IMG/VR virus record: IMGVR_UViG_3300033233_000112
Location: 1 to 33,654 of that record
DNA: 33,654 nt
DNA from: a virus
Direction: 5' to 3' (one strand)
Shown in pieces: positions 1-8,345 of this stretch (the first letter of the stretch is position 1; each line of letters starts with the position of its first letter). Made by a program: the position numbers and the translations under genes. The notes under the pieces are model-generated. The model made no database searches, was not told the origin of the DNA, and saw nothing but the letters and a program-made list of their open reading frames with translations.

Positions 1-111
1 AAGAGTCACCAAAGGAGTAACAGTTCCTGTTGCGAATACCGAAATGGTTGCTCCTGATAGAGCATTTCCTGATAGGTCTTGTGCGAAGTTTTCGTATCGT
101 TTTCTTGCCAT
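1..111 (-). CDS. Tail fibre or adhesin-like protein, N-terminal fragment (runs off the window)
   Basis: Only the first 37 codons are present. The peptide starts MARKRYENFAQDLSGNALSG and continues with ATISVFATGTVTP. An initial Y-x-N-x-x-Q-D-x-x-G-N segment followed by G-A-x-[IV]-x-V is typical of the first domain of phage tail fibres and of carboxypeptidase-regulatory-like beta-sandwich domains. An AAGGTG ribosome-binding site lies 8 bases before the ATG. It follows the 173-residue fibre-like gene by 12 bases, at the distal end of the baseplate cluster, where fibre genes are expected. The class is inferred from the N-terminus and position; the bulk of the protein is not visible. Confidence 0.55.
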   Translation of the reverse strand, partial: MARKRYENFAQDLSGNALSGATISVFATGTVTPLVTL

Positions 112-123
112 TTATAAAACACC

Positions 124-645
124 TTATAGAGAAATAGTTATTTGAAATGTTCCTTCTAAACTTACATCTGTATCCATCACCAAATCTGGACCAGTCCATT
201 TAATTCTGTTGAACATCGTATCATTCGTGGCGAATAAAGCAAATTCTTTTATAGTAAATGATGTCCCCGCGGGCCATTCTTCCGACCCTGTTTGTGTTAT
301 GAATATTTGGCCAGAAATATCGGTATTGTAATCCAACGCCCATGCAATTACAGCTTTATTTACACCCTCTGTATGTGTATTTCCTAAATCCAAAAAACTA
401 GATTCTATTCTATAGTAATCTCCGGCCAATTCCAAATCCCCAGATGTTGCCATTGAAGTTCCATCACCAAAGCCCATTTTTGTCAGAGCATAGCTTCCCC
501 GCCCAGCTAACATAGATGCGATGATAAGCAATCCGTTGGTAGTTATTTGATTATTTTGAACATGATTCCAGCAAAACTCGCCTTTATATCGTTTATTTAC
601 CGATAATCTACCATTTACCTTTATATCTTGTTCTCGAAAAATCAT
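124..645 (-). CDS. Tail fibre/baseplate-associated protein, 173 aa
   Basis: The protein begins MIFREQDIKVNGRLSVNKRY. This start is preferred to an upstream ATG at 690 because GGAG stands just before it and it avoids overlapping the preceding gene, which stops at 656. A middle segment (TNGLLIIASML, then FGDGTSMATSGDLELAGDYY) and a late IKEFALFA segment match the layout of many short phage fibre or baseplate-periphery proteins: a glycine-rich loop reading 'G-x-G-T', a polar 'D-x-x-L' stretch and a conserved 'I-x-E-x-[AG]-L-F' strand. No catalytic motif is seen. It probably forms a beta-rich attachment module beside the fibre that starts at 111. Exact function unknown. Confidence 0.55.
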   Translation of the reverse strand: MIFREQDIKVNGRLSVNKRYKGEFCWNHVQNNQITTNGLLIIASMLAGRGSYALTKMGFGDGTSMATSGDLELAGDYYRIESSFLDLGNTHTEGVNKAVIAWALDYNTDISGQIFITQTGSEEWPAGTSFTIKEFALFATNDTMFNRIKWTGPDLVMDTDVSLEGTFQITISL

Positions 646-655
646 TTGTTCTCCT

Positions 656-2815
656 CTATAATGGGGTATTGTGAAATACCAAATCATCAAATTCTGATGC
701 TGATGTTTCTCCCATGAATGTAAAAGTATTTATACTGTATGTTAATCTAGGTGCGCCCGATACTCCCGTATTATCATTATATATAGTATGAGGGTCAGTA
801 TCAGATTTATATGGGTGAATGCCATCATAATGAGCGTACATACTCATGACGTATTCGGTTCCGGATGTCGAATCTCCCATTGTTACAGAATCATCAAAAA
901 GAGAGTTACCTTCGAGAGTAAAGCTGACATCATCTAGCACTACATGAGCTGGTTTCAACCATACTATATTATCTTCCATCCAGGCCTTTATATCAGCCAG
1001 CGATGTTGTATCAATAGATGTTGACAAAATTTGTGTTTTTAAATCTATATGATGAGATTTATATAATTCTGAAGCAGTCTGAAGATTGAATCCTTGAATC
1101 TTATACAATGTATCTTCGTTAGGAATCCCTTCATTGAATCCAGGGAACCCTTGGATATACAGCTTTGTGCCCATCCACATATCTAATATGACAAGATTAT
1201 TGCTAGTATTTCCCTCAATTAATTTTCTTCTAGGCAAATCCCAAATTTGAAAAGTATTTTCATACGGGGCAATTAGAACGATGTCCCCTATGCGAATTCT
1301 TTTTCTATGTGGAGATACTGTTCCTACATTATCCGAACTGATAGATATATTCAAAAACCCGATACCTGTAAAAGATATAAAATGCGCCCTAGTGTAATAA
1401 GCATCAGTAAGAGCGCACTCAATAATTGTTAATTGAAACTCGCCTGATGAATATATATTCCAGTTGGTAGCTTGATAGCGAACTGGCAGGTCTACAACAT
1501 CGCTAACAATAGTAACGTAATCGGACTTTATTAAAATACACATCCCCTGATTATCTTCTGTTGTCAGAAAGTAATACTTCCCTTTTACTGCTTCGGTAGT
1601 TGCTCCTATATATTGAATATCTGTTATTCTTCCGAAGCCTACAGGTTTATTGTATGTCTCTGCTGGCAATAGCTGATATGAAGCAACACCAGAAATCATT
1701 TCTATATCTCTAATATCGAATTTATTTCCTGAAGGAGATTCGGTTAGAGATGGTCTATCTAACAGTAATTTTTTCCCATCATCAAAAATGATGAAGTTTG
1801 AAACATTACCATCATCAACAGAAAAATATGGTGTTGGGTCAACATCTTGATATGTTTCCATCTTTCTATCAATTACCGAGAAGAGAGCTGGAGATGCTGT
1901 TCGTATGAAAAGTCTGGAATCTAACGCTTCTATTCTCTGAAGAGTTCCACGTTCGCCATCTTTAGTAACCCCAAATCTATTGCTAGATTCGTACCATGTA
2001 TATGGGGCATATCCACTTGAAGGGTCATCGCCAGTTTTAAAGAATAATGTGTTTCCTTGAGTGGTGAGATATCTATAGCCATAATTACTATCTACGAGCT
2101 GGTTAATCCACGATATATAAGTTCCATCTGGGTATGTGGTGATAGGTTCTCCCATATCATCATAAAATGCGGCTGATGGGATATCCGCTACAATTTCTGC
2201 ACGAATATCATAAGGAACTTGTTGTTGGTCGAATATATAACCTGTTGGGTCATCCCAGATAGGAGTTCCATATTCTCGTAGTTCTTTTGGGATAGCAATA
2301 TCATTGACATTATTGGGCCACACAAAAGATGCGCTCGGTCCCGGTGATTCTGAGAACCATTTTTCTATAACTTCAACGGGGTATCCGTACTCATAAAATC
2401 TTGTGACTATGGATTGTGGTGTTCCTTTTAATAGATATCTAAACAGACAAAATTTGATATATGTTCTTTGAGAAGTTACCAAAGCATCGTACCAGTCTTG
2501 TGTTTGAATAACACCATCGCTGTTTATATAATTTCCATCAGCATCGACATAATTAGCTAGATTAGCAATATCTTCTATACCCATCTGTAAACCTAAATGG
2601 TATAGAAATTCGGGAGATGCTGTATCCACATCTAATTCATTAATCAAATCACCAAGCAAGCTGTACTGATGATTCCACAGTGCTTCCCATGCACCAAACA
2701 TATCATCATTTCTTAAACCTTCAGATGTGGTGAAAGAGTCGTACACGAACTGGGGTAGATTTTTTCTACACCAACCGTAAAATACATCACTACTGCTACA
2801 TGCTATTAATGTCAT
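656..2815 (-). CDS. Baseplate wedge/tail protein with P2 gpI-like N-terminus, 719 aa
   Basis: Residues 15-140 (LPQFVYDSF, then FLYHLGLQMG, then a FRYLLKGTPQSIV segment followed by YEYGYPVEVIEKW) match the pattern of the P2 gpI/tail-protein-I family. In that family a 'KGT' helix and a 'G...V.V.EW' strand follow a disc-proximal helical region. The middle (about 240-600) is beta-rich with repeated strand-turn patterns and may be a propeller or fibre-binding insertion. The C-terminus returns to a helical 'IKAWMEDNIVWLKPAHV' stretch. Position directly after the gp6/J gene is where T4 gene 7 and P2 gene I lie. A GGGGGAAA ribosome-binding site overlaps the end of the preceding gene. Assignment to the wedge is firm by context; the gp7-versus-gpI distinction is not. 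Confidence 0.65.
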   Translation of the reverse strand: MTLIACSSSDVFYGWCRKNLPQFVYDSFTTSEGLRNDDMFGAWEALWNHQYSLLGDLINELDVDTASPEFLYHLGLQMGIEDIANLANYVDADGNYINSDGVIQTQDWYDALVTSQRTYIKFCLFRYLLKGTPQSIVTRFYEYGYPVEVIEKWFSESPGPSASFVWPNNVNDIAIPKELREYGTPIWDDPTGYIFDQQQVPYDIRAEIVADIPSAAFYDDMGEPITTYPDGTYISWINQLVDSNYGYRYLTTQGNTLFFKTGDDPSSGYAPYTWYESSNRFGVTKDGERGTLQRIEALDSRLFIRTASPALFSVIDRKMETYQDVDPTPYFSVDDGNVSNFIIFDDGKKLLLDRPSLTESPSGNKFDIRDIEMISGVASYQLLPAETYNKPVGFGRITDIQYIGATTEAVKGKYYFLTTEDNQGMCILIKSDYVTIVSDVVDLPVRYQATNWNIYSSGEFQLTIIECALTDAYYTRAHFISFTGIGFLNISISSDNVGTVSPHRKRIRIGDIVLIAPYENTFQIWDLPRRKLIEGNTSNNLVILDMWMGTKLYIQGFPGFNEGIPNEDTLYKIQGFNLQTASELYKSHHIDLKTQILSTSIDTTSLADIKAWMEDNIVWLKPAHVVLDDVSFTLEGNSLFDDSVTMGDSTSGTEYVMSMYAHYDGIHPYKSDTDPHTIYNDNTGVSGAPRLTYSINTFTFMGETSASEFDDLVFHNTPL

Positions 2816-2818
2816 GGG

Positions 2819-4396
2819 TTAATTTCCCCCTGAAGCGTATGTTATCTTCGTTGAAGCGTCCCAAACAGGGTCGATTCTTGGAAAATCTATAGCATCAAGA
2901 ACCAAATTTTCATAGTAGGCGCTTATAGGACTGGTTTGTCCAGATAACGCTAATGTCAGACTCGAAATTCCTTCTATCTCCTGTAGTGATTTCAAAACTA
3001 CGGAATATTTTATTTCTTCTCCAAAAGTACGATTCGCTCTGCTGAAAAACACACGCAATGCTGATTCGATATCCGCTGTTATTTCTGCTGTCTGCTTAGT
3101 TGTTGTCGTGTCTTTTTTCCATCTTATAATAGGTGAAATATTATAGAACACGATAGGCTTTAGAACATAGTTCAATGATGTCATCTTGTAATCTTCGATA
3201 TAACCTAAAACTTGAGTAGAAAGATTTTCAGTTACCGTATCACCATAAACAGGAAGAATATATAGATAGATATTGTTATAATATAAACCACTCGTTTCTG
3301 GGGTTTCTCCAGTGATAGCAAAATAATCATCGCTATTTACTGTGAGAACTTTAGATATGTAATCGCTGTATCCTGTTAGCAGTTTATCCTCGTGGTCCTG
3401 AATAGTAACCATTCTATCTTGTGTTCTATAAAACTTCGGTGCGAGATTTTTTATCTCTGTTTCTGTAAGAGGGTCTCTACCACCATCCGATGGGTCTGCT
3501 TGAGTTATAGTAAAATCGATTGTCTGTTCTGTTATATTACCATCTGACCTATAAACTTTTACAGCTTCAACTAGACTTGTTATTGCTCCAGCCTCAATAC
3601 GGCCATCTTGCCCCAATGATTCTATATAATAAACTGTTATATTATCAGCACCGTACGGGGGAATCACACCAAATGTTCCGTTACCAAAGGTTATCTCTAC
3701 TTTTTTGTTTGAGTTCACTCGGGTAGTGAAGACCTTCGCTGTCGAATCTGGAGATGTGTATAGGTTAGCAACATATGTCCACTGTTCATTTGTTACTCCA
3801 TGGTTTACCCAAACCTCTAAATATTCTTCTATTGCTTTTGCGCTAGATAGTTCACATGATTGAAATTCTGTACCATCTGCACTAAACTTCTCTCCCAGCT
3901 CTGCATCAGAGTATGGCTCGCCCTGAACAACAAACCATTCAGCCGAGTACACATTACTACCTGATGTTCCTACAAAAATCACATCATTAGTTAAACAATA
4001 ATTAACCTGTTCTCCCAAGGGTGATGCATTTGGACACAAGAACGTGCTATATTTAGGAATCTCGAAATAATAATCATCCGCTGGAAGGTCAAATGTGGCA
4101 CATACCGTAACAGTTGTTGATGATGCTTTCACTCCGCCTGGGTTATACCCGAGCTGTTTAGATATTCTATTCAAATTCGTATACAATTCTGCTGTATCGA
4201 TGTAATACTCATTTGCTATAGAATTGATATAAAAATTAAACAAATCACCAACGGCAGCAACGAGTTCCACTAAAGTGAGAATATTAGACCCTGCAAAATT
4301 GTAATCCTTAAATGTATTTGTTGTTCTCAGATACGATATGAGTTCATTTTTTATTTCTGTGAAATCATATGCACTGTAATCTATCTTTATTGTCAT
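2819..4396 (-). CDS. gp6: Baseplate wedge protein, gp6/J family, 525 aa
   Basis: The start (YSAYDFTEIKNELISYLRT, then SNILTLVELVAAVGDLFNFY) is the typical opening of T4 gp6/P2 J-type wedge proteins: short 'D-F-x-x-I-K' entry, long helix, 'G-S-N-x-x-x-L-x-x-L-x-A' and 'Y-x-x-x-x-A-x-E-x-Y-x-x-T-A'. The middle carries the beta domain with FGNGTFGVIPPYGADNITVYY, here split as FGNGTFGVIPP and YGADNITVYY, a hallmark of baseplate J. The gene lies between gp25 and the gpI/gp7-like gene, the conserved wedge order. AGAGG precedes the ATG. Together with gp25 and gp53 it should form the iris of the inner baseplate that triggers sheath contraction. Confidence 0.85.
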   Translation of the reverse strand: MTIKIDYSAYDFTEIKNELISYLRTTNTFKDYNFAGSNILTLVELVAAVGDLFNFYINSIANEYYIDTAELYTNLNRISKQLGYNPGGVKASSTTVTVCATFDLPADDYYFEIPKYSTFLCPNASPLGEQVNYCLTNDVIFVGTSGSNVYSAEWFVVQGEPYSDAELGEKFSADGTEFQSCELSSAKAIEEYLEVWVNHGVTNEQWTYVANLYTSPDSTAKVFTTRVNSNKKVEITFGNGTFGVIPPYGADNITVYYIESLGQDGRIEAGAITSLVEAVKVYRSDGNITEQTIDFTITQADPSDGGRDPLTETEIKNLAPKFYRTQDRMVTIQDHEDKLLTGYSDYISKVLTVNSDDYFAITGETPETSGLYYNNIYLYILPVYGDTVTENLSTQVLGYIEDYKMTSLNYVLKPIVFYNISPIIRWKKDTTTTKQTAEITADIESALRVFFSRANRTFGEEIKYSVVLKSLQEIEGISSLTLALSGQTSPISAYYENLVLDAIDFPRIDPVWDASTKITYASGGN

Positions 4397-4416
4397 CTCT
4401 TTTAACCTCTATAGTT

Positions 4417-4800
4417 TTATTGTTGAAGCGTAATTGTAAATGTACCGATATCAACTGTATTTTTTATTTTGTAAGTTCCATCTACAGTGTACATACTCTT
4501 GTCCGCATCGATATTGATATTCAAATCTGTCAGTTCGATTCGAGAGCTTTCCCATGTATCGATAGCAGTATTTATCTCCGATAAAATTCTCCCCGCTGTG
4601 ACCTCGTCCATGGGTTCAAACAAGAGATTTGGTATGTTTGTCCCATAGTCAGGTCTGAATATACGCTCTCCACGCCTCGTATTAAACAGAGATTTAAGAG
4701 ATTGATTGACTGCGGCTTCATCGTATTTTATAGCTAAATCCCCACTCGAAATCTTTTTGAAACAAAATTGAAGGTCAGCATATATTTTCTTGAGTGCCAT
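4417..4800 (-). CDS. gp25: Baseplate wedge protein gp25 (GPW/gp25 family), 127 aa
   Basis: Small protein of the right length for T4 gp25 (132 aa). The core reads NQSLKSLFNTRRGERIFRPD followed by YGTNIPNLLFEP. The 'S-[IL]-x-x-[IL]-x-x-T-x-x-G-E-R-x-x-x-P-x-[FY]-G' block and the following 'L-F-E-P' are the family signature. The 'ER' pair is the region once proposed as lysozyme-like but now known to nucleate sheath polymerisation. Its ATG overlaps the stop of the preceding tube-like gene (TAATG), so the two are translationally coupled. Confident call. Confidence 0.92.
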   Translation of the reverse strand: MALKKIYADLQFCFKKISSGDLAIKYDEAAVNQSLKSLFNTRRGERIFRPDYGTNIPNLLFEPMDEVTAGRILSEINTAIDTWESSRIELTDLNINIDADKSMYTVDGTYKIKNTVDIGTFTITLQQ

Positions 4801-5318
4801 TATGGTCTCTCCAGTTTCCAGTAATCCATACTGAATGTTGCTGTATGTTCGAGGTCATCACCAGTTGCATCTCTCTTCGAGAAGTTCAACGGACCTAAAC
4901 CCGTCGGAAAGAAGTTCACTAGAGTAAACGCGAATTTTGGGTTGTCATTGTTCGTGTAGATGTGAAGAGATGCATTCACCATAGCATCGTTCGAACCGAT
5001 ACCAAAAGTTTCTGGGTCCTTGATATACATCATCCAGCGATACAACATCTCATAGTTAGCGAACAGTTCATCCACGTGATAGGTAATAGACATTTGCCCG
5101 AACTGAGCGTCCGAATTGAGCAATTTGAAGTCATGATATGCGGCATTTTCGATGTTCACCGCTGTGTTCGTGATACCAGGCAATGATACAGCATCGCAAT
5201 ACAAAAGAACGCTGTCACCCTTCTCATTTTCCGTTCCTGTACTCAAAAATGGAAGAAACGGGAATGATAATCTGAACTTGCTAGTATGTGAAAAACTTAA
5301 ATTCTTTGTATTAGGCAT
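4800..5318 (-). CDS. Tail-tube-like baseplate protein (gp19/gp54-type fold), 172 aa
   Basis: The pattern FPFLPFLSTGT, then YCDAVSLPGI, a central YEMLYRWMMYIKD and C-terminal HTATFSMDYW resembles the T4 gp19 tube fold shared by gp19, gp48 and gp54. An N-terminal beta strand, an 'A-x-x-[LI]-P-G' strand, a helix with 'L-x-x-W' and a closing strand 'F-x-x-D-Y' are visible. The true tube paralogues lie 9 kb upstream, so this third copy, inside the hub/wedge cluster just before gp25, is best read as a baseplate-tube junction (gp54-like) protein or a tube-initiator layer. It overlaps the upstream 646-residue gene by 8 bases. The precise T4 equivalent is uncertain. Confidence 0.6.
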   Translation of the reverse strand: MPNTKNLSFSHTSKFRLSFPFLPFLSTGTENEKGDSVLLYCDAVSLPGITNTAVNIENAAYHDFKLLNSDAQFGQMSITYHVDELFANYEMLYRWMMYIKDPETFGIGSNDAMVNASLHIYTNNDNPKFAFTLVNFFPTGLGPLNFSKRDATGDDLEHTATFSMDYWKLERP

Positions 5319-7251
5319 TGACTATGAAGGTCCCTTTCTCATGTTGGTGTGGAGTATTGTTACCCCACGCATGTAATCCGCTATCTGTTAGTGCCGCAAA
5401 AACTTCAAGATGTGCTATCCATTGGTCAGCTATAGCTGTTGATATTTTGTTCAACCATTCGTCCCAAAAAGCAAAAGAGCTTGAAATAGACCATTTCGAA
5501 TCCAATGCTGATATCGTATCATTGTAAATCTTAGTAGCCATATCAGCATTAGACATCGTGTACTCGAATCTACCTGATGTATGTGGTGCTGTACGGTCAG
5601 CATATGCACCATGAAAATGTTCACCTGAACCAGCATCACCCAAATCATTGATTTTTAGATTATTGCGGGTGTAATATATTAACGAACTTGCTATTCCTGT
5701 AGATAAGGCATTACAGAATTCATCAACGAACCCGTAACCACTTGTAACAAAACCATAAGTGTTTGTTAATTGATTTATCATAGTGTTATAAAGATATGAT
5801 TGCATACCAGTTGCATCGATACCTTTCCAGTTCGTTGTACCGACGGGATGCCCGTGTGTATTCTTTTCTACCCCATATATACCATGATAATGTGAAGCCA
5901 AATATACTTGTAGTTCATCGGCAAAATATTGTAACCCCTGATGCCCGATGCTATAACTCACTGAAGACACCCAAGAATCCATCCAACTGAAACCATTAGT
6001 TCTGTTGAATTGACTCAATGAATCTATACCAACATTCATACCTGTTGCTATCGCATTAGTCAGAATCGATTTACTTGCTCCCGTAATTGTGGGCCAAGAT
6101 ATAATCATCGTATCTGTATCGTTGTTGGCTACATAGCCATACTGATTTATTGTTGCACTTACGACATATGAACCTACAGATGATGGAGCTGTCGGGTCGC
6201 CATTGTAAGTAATCGAGTAGCTTAACCCAGCAGGTGAAGTTGTTACTGTTGGTGAATGTTGAGCCCCATCATAATAGAAGTTCAAATCCGTCAAGTTTAT
6301 CGTATCTGGAATAGCTGATATCGACATCGTGCCAGTTGCAGATGACGGATAATGATTAGCTTGGGTTATAACAGCGAGTATCGCGTAAGAACCGAGCCCA
6401 GATGGTGCAGTTGATGAGCCATTGTAAGTAATCGAGTAGCTTAACCCAGCAGGTGAAGTTGTTACTGTTGGTGAATGTTGAGCGCCGTCGTACTGGAAAT
6501 TAAGGTTCGATAGATTGATAGTATCTGGAATAGTAGTGATTGTTAAAGTACCGCTACCGCTGCCATAATACCCATACTGATTAACTGTACTGACGACCGA
6601 ATATGTACCAACTGCTGATGGCACAGTCGATGAACCGTTATAAGTTGTTACTGTGCTAATACCAGCAGGTGAAGTTGTTACTGTTACTGGTTTCGGCGAA
6701 CCATCATATGTCTGTGTAAGATTGCTTAGAGTAACCGTAACTGGGTCGGCTACTGTATATGTCAGATTCAGTTTAATGTCATCTACGAAAAGCTGACAAT
6801 AAGCACAAGCACCCGCACGTCCTCTTATGTAAAACTTAAACTTGTTAGTGTCTTGTAATTCTGCAAGCGTGAATCCATTCCCGAACGAGCCGCTACCGAA
6901 ATTATAATCGGTGAAAGTAATTGCTAGAGGATTTTGAACGACCCAACCACTAGCATTCACACCTACTCGTTCTACATAACATTCAAAATATTCGTTGTCA
7001 CTGGCAGTATCACTCTGGCATGCTCTAACAGTAACACTCCAATCAACTAATGCTATCGCATCACCTGGTATTGGATTTGTTAGAATCGAAACATTAGCAA
7101 TATCGGAATATCCTAAACCGTTGCTGTAGGTAGTGTAAGCATAATTACCATCAGCCGTTACTATACCACCAATATTATTCCAGTTGCGGTATGCGCCATC
7201 AGTCCACCCTACACTAGAGAACGAAGATGATACGATTACATTATGTGCCAT
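5311..7251 (-). CDS. Virion protein with three Ig-like (MBG-type) repeats and three HxH-ending C-terminal repeats, 646 aa
   Basis: Residues 1-160 form a beta-rich module (AHNVIVSSSFSSVGWTDGAY). Residues about 165-382 hold three tandem repeats of about 72 residues with 'L-x-Y-D-G-x-x-x-x-P-T-V-T-T-S-P-A-G' and 'Y-N-G-S-S-T-x-P-S-x-x-G-x-Y', the pattern of MBG/Ig-like surface domains. Residues 383-646 hold three further repeats, each with an 'F-x-x-[WF]-x-[DE]-x-x' helix and each ending near an H-x-H (SHYHG with NTHGHP; GEHFHG; PHQHEKG). H-x-H pairs chelate metal at the threefold axis of T4 long tail fibre tips, so a trimeric metal-bound structure is plausible but inferred. It sits directly after the gp5 spike gene. 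No strong ribosome-binding site is seen. Confidence 0.6.
   Translation of the reverse strand: MAHNVIVSSSFSSVGWTDGAYRNWNNIGGIVTADGNYAYTTYSNGLGYSDIANVSILTNPIPGDAIALVDWSVTVRACQSDTASDNEYFECYVERVGVNASGWVVQNPLAITFTDYNFGSGSFGNGFTLAELQDTNKFKFYIRGRAGACAYCQLFVDDIKLNLTYTVADPVTVTLSNLTQTYDGSPKPVTVTTSPAGISTVTTYNGSSTVPSAVGTYSVVSTVNQYGYYGSGSGTLTITTIPDTINLSNLNFQYDGAQHSPTVTTSPAGLSYSITYNGSSTAPSGLGSYAILAVITQANHYPSSATGTMSISAIPDTINLTDLNFYYDGAQHSPTVTTSPAGLSYSITYNGDPTAPSSVGSYVVSATINQYGYVANNDTDTMIISWPTITGASKSILTNAIATGMNVGIDSLSQFNRTNGFSWMDSWVSSVSYSIGHQGLQYFADELQVYLASHYHGIYGVEKNTHGHPVGTTNWKGIDATGMQSYLYNTMINQLTNTYGFVTSGYGFVDEFCNALSTGIASSLIYYTRNNLKINDLGDAGSGEHFHGAYADRTAPHTSGRFEYTMSNADMATKIYNDTISALDSKWSISSSFAFWDEWLNKISTAIADQWIAHLEVFAALTDSGLHAWGNNTPHQHEKGTFIVNA
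6201..6483 (-). repeat. Two identical 64-bp direct repeats inside the Ig-like region
   Basis: Positions 6201-6264 and 6420-6483 are identical over 64 bases. They encode the 'hearts' of Ig-like repeats 2 and 3 (PTVTTSPAGLSYSITYNG). Repeat 1 (about 6640-6700) is diverged. Identity at the DNA level, including third positions, indicates recent duplication or gene conversion, and makes domain number liable to change by recombination. Confidence 0.85.
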
Positions 7252-7259
7252 GAGTTATA

Positions 7260-8159
7260 TTATCCGTTTTCTTTTGTTGCTAGAACATTTTTAGAGCAGT
7301 CGAGATGTTCTTTACCCGTGAAGTGACATATGCTATTATATGTTATCACTCCAGTTTGGTCGCCACCATTCTTACCTTTGAATGTTATAGTTCCAGTCGT
7401 ACTTTTAAGATTCACATTCCCAACTACTGTAACATCAAGCGTTCCCTGAACTTCTTCAGTCTGTGCCCCTTTTATCAGAACTTTCTTGGTGCCTGCTACA
7501 ATCTCGTATGCATCTTTAGCTGATTTGAATACTGTATCCCCACTGTGCTGGAACTCGATGTAACTTTTTGTTTCTTTATGAAACATCGCATATCGAGTAT
7601 TGCCTGGGGTGTTATCGAACTCTAAGATTGCGCCGCCCAAATCAAGAACTACATTCTTAGGATACGTTGGGTTAGCTGTGTTTGCTGGTTCATTCACGAC
7701 TGAACCGGTCGTTCTAGTCCCCTTGCTGATAGGTGAGCGCGTTCCTTCATGCCAATCTTGTACACCTGCTGATTCCGGGAAAATCCTTGCTGGGTCACTG
7801 AACCCCTTATTGAAATCGGGCTTCTCTGTGTATTTACTAGCTATCGAAGCGAAATATATCGGAAAGCTGTGGTCTCCACCTATGAAAGTGATGAGAACGT
7901 GACTGCCTTGTTCTGGGACACCAGACCAACCTCTACCTGAAATTGAGCCACCTTGTATTGGAGACGCTGGAATAGCCCAAGGAAGCTGTGCAGTTGTTAC
8001 ACCGTCATTACCAGTAGTCATCTTGGAATCAGAGTGTAAACCCATCACACGCACACGCACACGACCCATTTTATCAGGGTCTACGTTGTCTTCCACTACA
8101 CCTATATAGATGCCGTTGAAATTTGTCTCTACGGGTACGATATCTTCATGTTTGAACAT
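7260..8159 (-). CDS. gp5: Baseplate hub spike protein, gp5/VgrG-like without lysozyme domain, 299 aa
   Basis: Residues 12-110 form the OB-fold of the tail spike: GIYIGVVEDNVDPDKMGRVR, then LPWAIPASP and a GVPEQGSHVLITFIGGD segment. Residues about 170-190 contain the 'L-D-L-G-G-A-I-L-E-F-D-N-T-P-G' strand. From about 210 the short repeats (IVAGTKKVLIKGAQ, EEVQGTLDVTVVGNVNLKS) fit the triple-stranded beta-helix needle. The T4 gp5 lysozyme domain, which lies between OB and needle, is absent, so peptidoglycan is not cut by this protein. It follows the gp27-like hub gene and starts directly at the stop of the small coiled-coil gene. Confidence 0.85.
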   Translation of the reverse strand: MFKHEDIVPVETNFNGIYIGVVEDNVDPDKMGRVRVRVMGLHSDSKMTTGNDGVTTAQLPWAIPASPIQGGSISGRGWSGVPEQGSHVLITFIGGDHSFPIYFASIASKYTEKPDFNKGFSDPARIFPESAGVQDWHEGTRSPISKGTRTTGSVVNEPANTANPTYPKNVVLDLGGAILEFDNTPGNTRYAMFHKETKSYIEFQHSGDTVFKSAKDAYEIVAGTKKVLIKGAQTEEVQGTLDVTVVGNVNLKSTTGTITFKGKNGGDQTGVITYNSICHFTGKEHLDCSKNVLATKENG

Positions 8160-8345
8160 TTATCTATGCAACCTCACATCTTGAATTTCGTCCATCATTC
8201 TATCTATCAGTATGCGAAGACCTCGCACTTCAGCTTCGAGTGCTTGAATTCTCATTCTGGTAACATCTTCAACTTGTTCAATTTTGTTCTTCAGTCTCTC
8301 TATATAAAAAGTAGAATCTTCTTCGATAGTGTTATATTCTGTCAT
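8160..8345 (-). CDS. Small coiled-coil protein between hub and spike, 61 aa
   Basis: The sequence from FYIERLKNKIEQVEDVTRMR onward has an almost unbroken heptad pattern (L-I-V-M-L-V-L-I-I-M-I at a/d positions), so it is predicted to be a coiled coil along its length. The start overlaps the gp27-like stop by 4 bases (ATGA) and its stop abuts the gp5 ATG. Coupled expression with hub and spike suggests a scaffold or connector for the hub trimer, but this is inference from position. I do not recognise a family. Confidence 0.65.
   Translation of the reverse strand: MTEYNTIEEDSTFYIERLKNKIEQVEDVTRMRIQALEAEVRGLRILIDRMMDEIQDVRLHR

Noticed and set aside
3520-3726. Plus-strand open frames throughout the window (for example here, 9975-10433, 19567-19902 and 27949-28365)
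   Set aside because: All lie opposite well-supported minus-strand genes, lack ribosome-binding sites and have unprotein-like composition; they are shadows.
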